45,314 nt of DNA from an uncultured Emticicia sp. (GTDB taxonomy: Bacteria; Bacteroidota; Bacteroidia; Cytophagales; Spirosomataceae): the NCBI RefSeq assembly GCF_937903345.1, contig NZ_CALCZQ010000043.1, positions 1-45,314 on the forward strand, given 5' to 3'. The notes beneath the pieces are model-generated. The model searched no databases. It worked only from the letters and a program-made list of their open reading frames with translations, and was not told the origin of the DNA. Made by a program: the position numbers and the translations under genes. How positions within the stretch are numbered: position 1 is the first letter of the stretch; every line of letters starts with the position of its first letter. Shown here piece by piece: positions 31,979-41,000 of the stretch.

Positions 31979-32494
31979 TTAAAAATCGAGTTCAGGTTTA
32001 GAATTTTTAATAATAGCAGATATGACTAATGAAAATATAAAGCCACAAATTACATAGACAATCATAGAAAATAGTAAGGTAAGTCCTGGTGTGGCAAAAC
32101 GACTTGCTATTTCCATGGCTTGTTCGATTTGTTCAGACGATAATCCTTGTTGTTCTAATTGTTCAATTTGTAATTCTCTCATCTGTTGCAAAATTGTTGT
32201 ATCAATAAATGTGATATAGATATAGTTAAAAATTGATGCAATAATAGCACAAACTGCACTCATCAGAGTTCCTAAACCTAATCCTTCACTAAAATTGATA
32301 AAGTTAGTATTCATTAATTTGAATTCTCTCAAAGACATCACAATACCAAAAAGCAAAAATATGAATGGAATCCATGATAACGCAGGCGTCTTGAATAAAC
32401 CAGAAATATATAATGCTACGGTATAAATAATTATCATAACGGCACTTACAATCCCCCATTTGAGGGCAATACGAGCGGTAGACGGCTTTTCCAT
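31979..32494 (-). CDS. DUF4199-family membrane protein (copy 1)
   Basis: A 171-residue inner membrane protein with four hydrophobic segments (about 10-32, 40-58, 70-95 and 133-160) and a polar, Gln/Glu-rich helical loop between TM3 and TM4 (about 100-130, QMRELQIEQLEQQGLSSEQI). Layout and motif INFSEGLGLGTLMSAVCAI fit DUF4199, a family of unknown function found mainly in Bacteroidota. It is 45 bp from the second copy's stop and 46 bp from gldF, all on one strand, so this is one operon. No function can be assigned. Confidence 0.85.
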   Translation of the reverse strand: MEKPSTARIALKWGIVSAVMIIIYTVALYISGLFKTPALSWIPFIFLLFGIVMSLREFKLMNTNFINFSEGLGLGTLMSAVCAIIASIFNYIYITFIDTTILQQMRELQIEQLEQQGLSSEQIEQAMEIASRFATPGLTLLFSMIVYVICGFIFSLVISAIIKNSKPELDF

Positions 32495-32539
32495 TTAAGT
32501 TTATAGTTAGGTAATTGGTTAGTAAATTTAACAAAAAAT

Positions 32540-33085
32540 CTATGAAATTCTGAATGTATGTCTTCTAAAAATTACCGAAATTATAGTTATTCCTACGATA
32601 CATAGTTGTTTTTTTGCTATTTCATCTAACAGAACATAGCCAGCGGTTGGTATTTCTTGAGCTTGTTTCAATAATAAGTTGTATTCTTGATTGCCAAAAT
32701 TTTTAATGTGAACATCTTTTATTTTTTCAATGCCTTTTATGTTTTCCTGTACCCAAAGCATTATAGCTTGGTTGTTTCCATACGGTTTATCGACAAACTG
32801 TACAAAAATAAAAAATAGTAAGCCTGTAATAATAGCCGCCACTAAATTGGTCATAAAACCGATGGAAAACCCCTCTGTAAAGCTTAAAACGCCTAAATTA
32901 TTAGCACGATAAACCCAGGTAGCTACTATTATGAAGATAATATTGATGCCAAATGCAGGCAATTTATATCGCCCAAATGGACTTTTTTCTATGCCATAAT
33001 ACTGAATGAGTGCAACTGCAATACATATTAGTGCTGCAATAGACCCATAAATAAATGCATATCTGAAAATTTTATTTTTAAACAT
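32540..33085 (-). CDS. DUF4199-family membrane protein (copy 2)
   Basis: A 181-residue paralogue of the next gene with the same four-TM plan: TMs at about 8-30, 42-60, 70-98 and 150-172, with a longer polar loop (about 105-145) between TM3 and TM4. The shared core reads VLSFTEGFSIGFMTNLVAAIITG here against INFSEGLGLGTLMSAVCAIIAS in copy 1. It begins 5 bp after the dihydroorotase-like stop. A tandem pair beside this gene recurs in the order to my recollection. The role is unknown. Confidence 0.85.
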   Translation of the reverse strand: MFKNKIFRYAFIYGSIAALICIAVALIQYYGIEKSPFGRYKLPAFGINIIFIIVATWVYRANNLGVLSFTEGFSIGFMTNLVAAIITGLLFFIFVQFVDKPYGNNQAIMLWVQENIKGIEKIKDVHIKNFGNQEYNLLLKQAQEIPTAGYVLLDEIAKKQLCIVGITIISVIFRRHTFRIS

Positions 33086-33090
33086 ATTTG

Positions 33091-34380
33091 TTAGTTGTTA
33101 ATGAAAATCTTGCCTTTATTGATAACTGCTTTTATTTTCCCTCTTAACTTTTTATCTATAAATGGCGAATTTTTCGATTTTGATTGAATATTTTTCGACT
33201 CATAGATCCAAACTTGATCTGGGTCGAAAATACTTAAATTTGCTGGATTACCTTCTTTGATCGAAATTTTTTCTAAACGCAATAGCTTACGTGGATTGGT
33301 TGTTAATTTTTCGATAATTTTTTCAATGGAAAGATTACCAAATGTATTTATTACTGAAAAAGTAGTTTCGAGTCCAATTATTCCAAAGTCGGCTAAATCG
33401 AATTCAAGATTTTTTGATTCTTCATCTTGTGGATTGTGGTCAGAAACAATTACATCAATCGTTCCATCTTCAAGGCCTTTTTGTATAGCATCAATGTCTT
33501 TTTGACTTCTAAATGGCGGTTTGACTTTAAAATTTGTGTCAAATTCTCTTAAATCTTTATCGGTAAATGCCAATTGGTGAGCAGCAACATCACAACTTAC
33601 AGGGAGTCCTTTGGCTTTTGCCTGACGAATTAATTCAACACTATTTTTTGTAGAAATCGTTGAAAAATGTAAACAACTATTATTATTTGGATAAAAATTT
33701 TCGCCTAAAAAATATTCCAGTAATTTTAAATCACGCATCAACATTAATTCTTCTGCAGTTGATGGGATACCTTTCATACCAAGTAAGGTACTTTCGATGC
33801 CTTCGTGCATTTGTCCAAAAATTGTTAGTGATTGTTCTTCAGGGCGGTTCATTAACAAAGCATCAATTGGAGCGAGGTATTGTAAAGTTTTAAGTAGAAT
33901 ATCTGCATTCCAAAGCGTGTGCTCACCATCAGTAAACGCTACTGCTCCTGATTGGTGCAAATCAAGCATTTCGGTAAAATCTTTGCCTTCACAATTTTTT
34001 GTGACTGCACCAGTCGGATAAATATTAATGAGTTGTGATAATGAAAAGCTTTTAACGTATGCAATTGCTTCTTTGGTTTGAACAACAGGCATTGTATTTG
34101 GCAAGGTCACTATTCCGGTAAAACCACCAGTCATAGCTGCCTTTGAAAGAGTTATTAAATCTTCTTTCGATTCATAACCAGGGTCTTTTGAAGAAACCCT
34201 CATATCGACCCACCCCGCCGAAACGTATAAGTTTTCTCCACTAATAATATAGTCAGCAACAATTTCTATTTCATCAGAAATTTGCTGAATAATGCCATTT
34301 TCTATTAAAATATCCTTTGTTAGTCCATTAAATTCGGACAAACTTTCTATAATTATTGCTGATTTTAATAAAATTCTCAT
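33091..34380 (-). CDS. Dihydroorotase-like protein lacking the HxH metal motif
   Basis: A 429-residue amidohydrolase-fold protein clearly related to type I dihydroorotase (PyrC/AllB): GWVDMRVSSKDPGYESKEDL, LPNTMPVV, GQMHEGIES, AAHQLAFTDKDL and VSDHNPQDEESK. Where active enzymes have DxHVHxR, this one has D59-M-R-V-S-S-K65, so both His ligands are replaced (R61, S63). The HAED block is NRPEEQSL and PHH is AHQ. The Asp of SDHNP (D314) remains. It may be a non-catalytic subunit, as pseudo-DHOases are for aspartate transcarbamoylase in some bacteria. It is the first gene of the minus-strand run through gldF. Confidence 0.85.
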   Translation of the reverse strand: MRILLKSAIIIESLSEFNGLTKDILIENGIIQQISDEIEIVADYIISGENLYVSAGWVDMRVSSKDPGYESKEDLITLSKAAMTGGFTGIVTLPNTMPVVQTKEAIAYVKSFSLSQLINIYPTGAVTKNCEGKDFTEMLDLHQSGAVAFTDGEHTLWNADILLKTLQYLAPIDALLMNRPEEQSLTIFGQMHEGIESTLLGMKGIPSTAEELMLMRDLKLLEYFLGENFYPNNNSCLHFSTISTKNSVELIRQAKAKGLPVSCDVAAHQLAFTDKDLREFDTNFKVKPPFRSQKDIDAIQKGLEDGTIDVIVSDHNPQDEESKNLEFDLADFGIIGLETTFSVINTFGNLSIEKIIEKLTTNPRKLLRLEKISIKEGNPANLSIFDPDQVWIYESKNIQSKSKNSPFIDKKLRGKIKAVINKGKIFINN

Positions 34381-34428
34381 TTTCTAGATAGACTAAAGAC
34401 GATTACACGAATGTCGGATTATTAGGTT

Positions 34429-34458
34429 CAAATATATAATCTTGATTCAAAAATCAAA
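34429..34458 (-). promoter_or_regulatory. Promoter of the dihydroorotase-like operon
   Basis: TTTG (plus CAAA at 34455-34458) and TATATTTG (34436-34429) with an 18-bp spacer on the minus strand fit the phylum consensus. It sits right against the gcvH terminator, whose A-run overlaps the -33 box, so termination and re-initiation are packed together. Confidence 0.62.
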
Positions 34459-34482
34459 AAAAATGCCCTAAGGAGGGCATTT
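34454..34482 (-). terminator. Terminator after gcvH
   Basis: AAATGCCCT (34461-34469) pairs perfectly with AGGGCATTT (34474-34482), 9 bp, loop AAGG. On the minus strand a run of T residues (plus A-run 34456-34463) follows. This is a textbook intrinsic terminator 34 bp past gcvH. Confidence 0.85.
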
Positions 34483-34515
34483 AATTCTGTATTATCTGAT
34501 ATCTTGGTTCATAGA

Positions 34516-34893
34516 TTAAATGATATTTTGATAAGCTGCTGAATCCATCAAAGTTTCAATTTCTGCGAGGTTTGTCACTTCAACTTTCACCATCCACCCT
34601 TCACCATAAGGGTCATTATTTACTAATTCAGGATTGCTACCAAGAGCCAAGTTTACCTCTATTATTTTTCCTGCTACTGGTAAAAATAAGTCAGAAACAG
34701 TTTTTACTGCCTCAACTGTACCAAAAATATCGTTCGCGGCAAAAGTCTGTCCAACAGTTTCTATTTCTACAAATACAATGTCACCTAATTCGCTTTGAGC
34801 AAAATCAGTAACCCCAATTACCGCAATATTTCCCTCGGTAATTCTCAACCACTCGTGTTCGCTTGTATAGCGTAAGTCTGCCGGAAAATTCAT
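34516..34893 (-). CDS. gcvH: Glycine cleavage system H protein
   Basis: Lipoyl shuttle protein of the glycine cleavage complex. From the Met at 34893 it is 125 residues (normal): MNFPADLRYTSEHEWLRI, then the lipoylation site K64 in FGTVEAVKTVSDLF, then the closing NNDPYGEGWMVKV and the LMDSAAYQ tail. The frame is open upstream to 35022, but the first 43 codons carry no family similarity and would lie in the sprA-gcvH spacer, so I use the shorter start. It follows sprA after 141 bp, a conserved neighbour order in gliding Bacteroidota that has no obvious functional reason. Confidence 0.97.
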   Translation of the reverse strand: MNFPADLRYTSEHEWLRITEGNIAVIGVTDFAQSELGDIVFVEIETVGQTFAANDIFGTVEAVKTVSDLFLPVAGKIIEVNLALGSNPELVNNDPYGEGWMVKVEVTNLAEIETLMDSAAYQNII

Positions 34894-35034
34894 TTTTGAT
34901 AAAAATTTTAAATTATTGATGCAAGTTACAGCAAATGTTGCAAAACTTAAAAAATGTAGCTTAAAAAGTTTTGAGATAGATTGTATGTTTTGAAAACTTT
35001 TTGAACTTTCAAAAGTTTTCAAATCTCTTTTTGT

Positions 35035-38000
35035 TTACTCTGAAAGACTAAATCTCACGTTCAATCCACCCGTCGTAGTTGTACGTGGGAATGAAAAATT
35101 AGTTACAAAAGGACGATTCACCAGATGGTCAATGTAGAAATTCATTAAGATTCTTTTATTGATTTGGTATGAAATGCGTGGACCTACTTGGAAATTATAA
35201 TTTCCTTGTGTTGGTTGAGGGTCGCCATCGAGTCTTCTTTGAATACCTTTAATGTCTCTCAGTGTAAGATTAAATTGTACGTTTAAATCATTTTTTAGCG
35301 TAATTACGGATCCATCTCTACCTCTAAATGGCAATTTTACACCATTTTTCCTAAAACCAAAATTGAATACAAAATCATCACTCGAATATTCAGCTATTTG
35401 TGAATTTGATAAATTTAGTGAAGCTCTACGTTCTTTGTTGTATTCAAATTTACCAGAAATTTTGCTTTTTGTTACGAACTGAATACCAATGAAAGGAGCA
35501 AATTTTTCATCAATCGTGATCGTGCTCATCACAAATACAGGTATAAATTGGCCCAATGAATTTAGTGCATCAGTTGATGGAAGTGGATAGCCTTTTTGTG
35601 CCAAATTGATAGCAATATCAGTTTTATTATACTCTAAAGATGAAGTGTAATTACCTACGTTGAAGTTTGAGGTATAAGAATGATTGATTGTGATTGAGCT
35701 AAAAATACGTTTGAATGGTTCTAAATTTGCTAAGCCGCTATAATCAATTCGCCAGTTTGGAAGTGGTAAATTGATTTTTCTATTATTGGGATTGAAAGGA
35801 TTAAATCCAATTCTTGCACGGTCTGCTTTACCGCTATAAGCAGCAAAAAAGGCTGGAATCAGAATATCTTGCGAGTTTTTGATGTATTTTTCGTTTCCAG
35901 AGGTCAATTGATTTTCAATCATTTGATTGCGGTATTTTATCATATTATCAAAAATTTTGTATTGATAATTACTTCCACTATCCGTACTCATGCGTTGAAA
36001 TGCCGTTCTGAATCCCCAAAACGACATGCCGTAGTTTCCATTTCTGACAGGACTTTTGGCACTATAGCTACCATTCGCATCTGCTGTATAATATTCTTGA
36101 TAAGTATCGCCGCGGCTCATGTTTCCATTAATCTGTATTCTTAAATCTTTGCTTGGCTCGATGGTAGTGCGATAACTAAATTTCTTTTGTCGAGTTTGGG
36201 TAAATGGTTGGGTTTGCTCTGTTGTTCGAGATAACCACCCTTTTTCGCCAGCTTTTACTTGAAAAAACGGATCTTGTTTACCCATGATAAATTTTAAACC
36301 TGGGGCTGATTCATTTTCTGTAGCCAATCCAAAGAATCGTGGAGCTGGTATAAAACCTGGTAAAATAGAAGTTTCTGTAATTGAATAATCATAGTCAATT
36401 CCACGCACACTCATTAGCAAACGAGTAAAGGTCTTGGTTAAATTACTGGTCGAAACTTCGATGTTCTCATCGTCTCCTGGGTTACGAGTAAAACGTTTTT
36501 TTACTGGGTTTGGACTATTTGCAAATCGAAGATATTTGGCTTTATTATAAAGTTTTACAAAGTCAACTTTTCCACGCACACCTTTATCTCGCCCATTACG
36601 AATTGTATTACCAAAGGGAATATTAAATTCATCAAGTATATTAAAGGAAACTGCTTGATAGTTAAATTGATTATTATACTTGGCATCGGCCGTCATCCAG
36701 TCGAGCAAGAAAAATTTATCAAGTGGTAAACGATAGGTAAATCGCATTTCCTGACTGAAGTTTTTGGCACGACCGAATCTCTTTAAATTGGTTAGAAGTG
36801 AATCAGTTTTTCTCTTTGTGTTCAAATCTCCTTGTGGCTCGTCAATCAAGGCATTCATTGAAGCTGAATAATTCAACAAAATACTTTTTGTCAAATTCCA
36901 TTGTAAATCATACATTCTGTTCATCAAGAAGTATTTTTCAAACATTGGAATAATACCAGTTGTTGTCAAATCGGAATTGCGTAACTGAGTTTTGGCAAAA
37001 CTTCTATCAAAGTCAGTTCTAAAAGCCATAACCGTTGGTAATGGCGAGAAATTTAGGTCATTTAACCAATACAGGAAAGGACGGTCAAGCGTTTTTTTAC
37101 TTTTAAAAGGTTCCCAATTGATTTGTTTTGGCTGAAATTGGTAGGTAAAACCGCCTTTATATTGGTTCAGTGCATATTCATCAATCAAAATATTGCTTCG
37201 ACTTACATTGTTTTGAGCGTAGGTAAAAGTAAAGTTTTCGATGTCATAAAAGTGTGATGTTGAGCCTTCTTTTGTCTTAATTTTACGCACATTCGAGAAG
37301 TTAAAACCTCTACGAGTATTATCATCAACCACAAGTGTACGGTATTTTTCTCGTTGATTTTGGTCGGCAATATTTGCTAAAGCAACCTCCAAAGGCATAT
37401 CTGGATCAAGCGGATTGAAGTGAGGTTTTACGGTTTGTTTATCAAAATTGATAAAGAATGGTATTTTTAAACCCCATTTTTCAGGCATTAATTTATCTAG
37501 TTCAATATTTGATGCTATGCCAATTCCAGTACCATTATCTCTTGATCTTTCTGATATTTTATCTTGCACACCTCCGAAACCATAACCTTTATAATTACCA
37601 TTAATAGTTACGGTAGCCAAATCAGCTAATTTGATATTGGCAGCCAGTAAGGCGGCATCGCCCGAAGTTTGGTCGAATCCAAAAGCACGAAGTTCATTCA
37701 TCCAAACCAAAAAGGTATTAGCGGATTCATCCACTGATTTTTGATTTCTAACTCCTAGCATAATAGTTAAAACTGTACTTAAATCAGGATTTCCTACAAC
37801 TGAAATCTTAAATTTATTGTCTTCTGTTGCTTTAGAGTAGAGTACAGATGTATTTTTTGCTATCCGATTTCTTTCTCCTTTTAAAGCGACAAGTTCTTGT
37901 AGAGCAATATCTATTGCATTTTCGTCTGGCCAAATATCGGTTTCATTAATTGCTCCTTTTCGAGTCATTTTGAGCTGGGGGATCTCAATTTCGTAGTAAT

Positions 38001-41000
38001 TCTCTTTTAAATCTGTTCCAATTCTTATGAATGCTCCACCAACTTCTTTTTCTGAATCATTTTCATTTTCGGCATGTATAAATAAACGTAAACGTTTGTA
38101 ATTAAGCATATCAACCCGGGTGTTTTTGAAAACAGCTCTCGAGTCACCATCACGTAGGTTGGTCACTCCCAGCGAGATTGATTGCTCATTGAATTTGATG
38201 TTGAACTGTTGTTGCGTTACATCTTGGTCACGAATAAAACCTGGTGGTACCACGTATGGAGTCTTTCCCTCTTTTACATTACAGTTTTGTCCATCATCTG
38301 AGCAACCATTTTCTTCGATACTTACCACACCAACTTTAAATTTAGCGTCATAAGGCTCAGGAACTTCGGTGAGACCTGCAGTGCTAAGGTTTTTATCATA
38401 AGCACGATAACTATTCGATTCTAGCTGAAGCGATGCAAAACGCAATACAACAGGTTCTTCAAAATCAGTTAATACAGTACGCATGAAACGTATTGATTTA
38501 AAACCATTACTATCTCCAAACTTACGAGTAAATTGTTTGACAGGAACTCTGAAAAGATACCAGGTTGCTTCTGTTCCAGGCACAGTTACCTTATCTACAA
38601 TAAACCCTTGTCCTACTTCCATTTTAGTAGGGCGGAGGTCAATTTCATATTCGTAGAAATTTTCGACGTCATTCACCGTATTATCTGCGTTAATATCTTC
38701 TTTATCAGGTGTTACTGAATTTGCAGGAGTAGCTACATTATTGGATTGATTATTGCTTTGCGGTGAATTGTTTTCTACCCCCAAATAATTTTTGAAACGT
38801 TGTAGAAGGTTTTTATTTTGAGTATCATAATCGGCGTCTATAAAAAATTTAAAATCGTCACCTGAAGGGTCTATTGCAATTTCTTCATAAACTTTTGTGC
38901 TTACTTTGGCCTTTATGTCTTCTAAATAACGTTTAATATGCGGAAAATTCTTTTCTTCTGCATTAGAAAGTCCATCCAAACCAACATCCTGCTTTTCTCT
39001 TGAACCGGTTTGATTGTCAAAAGCGTCGGTTATAAATTGAACACTCGGAGCTTTTCCCCAACGAGTTGTGACTGGCTGGGAAGAAGATCCTCCACTTGGT
39101 AAAAGTCCATTTTCAAAGTTATTTCGACTATCTGGAATAAAATCTTCTGATACATCGCCCAAATGAAATAAGAGTTTTCCACCTTTTGTATTTCGTTTAT
39201 TGCCGTTTGGTGAACCATCACGAACAATATCAGCAAATGGATTGAGCATCCAGAATGTTAGGTATTCGGTATTGGCATTTTCAAAATCATTATCAGCTGT
39301 GATTCCACGCATGACAGAACCAAAATTATTTTTTGGATTTGGTAAAAAACCAGTTTCTTTATCCAAGTTTGTATTATAGTTATAGAGTCCTCTTTCAGAG
39401 GGGAAATAACTAATATCAAGGATGTTTAGTGGAATAGACGAGTTGAAAGCAGGTAACGAACGTCCGGTGAAAATCTGATTTGGTGTAAAAGCTTTTTCGT
39501 AGAGGTTATTATTGGCATCAGCGGTTACATTTTCAGGAAGCACCCCTGCTCCAAAACCACCACTAAAATAAGTAGTTTGGTCAACTGTATAAACTGATAT
39601 TTTCGCTCTACGATAATTGTAATCATAATTTACGGCACTCCCTTGAAACGATTCGGGCGTTGAGCCCGGCCTCCAACGAGTGGGTTGTCGGGTGAGGTCA
39701 TTGATATTTCGAGTGGATTCAAAATCATCAATCATGGCGTTTCCACCTATTCTTTTGTCATTTACTGCAGGAATCAATTTGGCATATTCAGCTGTAAGCT
39801 GAATTGATGACATTTCTTTGGTTTGAATTAAAGGAAGTGCATCAAGCATTCTCGTCAAAAAACGTGAGTCTTTTCTTATATTTAAATCAACACCAATAAT
39901 TGTATTATTAACAGGTTCTTGACCAATCGCAACTCTTGTCAAGAAGCCTGGAGTGCTTTCTCTCAGCGTCATGGCTGTTGCTCCGATATGAATATCTTTG
40001 TTGAGGTTATAGTCGAGCCTTGTGCCGAGCATAATTCTACGTTGAGTATTAAATAAATCTGGTTTTTCCCACTCAATACGAATCGGACGTGCAGAATTCA
40101 AGATACTTTGATTGGTGATTCTGATTTTACCGAGTTGCGGTTCAATCGTATAATCGGCACCTTCTTTTAATTGCACACCACCTGCAAAAATTCTAACTGA
40201 TTGCCCCGAAGCTCCCAAAGGAAGTGAAATTTCTGAGGAATTACTTGCCTGTAAACTACCTCGTATAAAAAATTTGTTTTTAGTCGTAACTTGCTGAGCA
40301 TCAGCCAAAGTTGCCTCGTACAATTCGTTAAAAACATATTTCTCTTGCAGCATTTGTTCATCAACATCAAACTTGTCTTTTAGTGTTTTACCGAATGGCT
40401 CAAGAACAGGGAAAATCATTTTGCCCATTTTTGTATCAATCGTAACATCTTCCACAAAGTCAAAATTACCGTCACCATCAGGAAGTTGCGGGTCGTTGTT
40501 TGGGTTCAAACGGTCAAGGTTCATTACTCTTATGAGTGGAATATTCTGCAACTTACGTCCTTCTTGAAGGTTTGGCGTATCCATACCAGTGCGGTCGTCT
40601 TTATATATGATTCTCAGCTGAAATCCTTGTTTACCAACTCCAGGTGTACCTAGTGAATAAATATTTTTCATCATCAAATTCCACATTGGATTGACGATTA
40701 ATTTTGAAGGATTTTTGGGGTCAGGAATCTTTATACGATTACGAATGGTAGAAGATTTGATGAGTTTTAGCATTATCGTCTCGTTTTCAGCACGAGAAGC
40801 GTAGTCTTCTGTTAATTCTCCAACCTTATAAGTTCTTCCGTTGTATGTATATTCGTAAGCTACTGCCAATATTTCATCATTACGAAGTTCAGATACCAAT
40901 GAAATATATCCTAATTCTGAATTGTACTTAAACTCACGTTCTGTTAAACGTTTAGCACCCCTTAAAACTTCGTAGTCTATACCTTTTTTTAGCCCCAAAC

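Noticed and set aside
34894..35022. 43-codon N-terminal extension of gcvH resembling a targeting peptide
   Set aside because: Bacterial H proteins begin near MNFPADLRYT; the extension is the open sprA-gcvH spacer.
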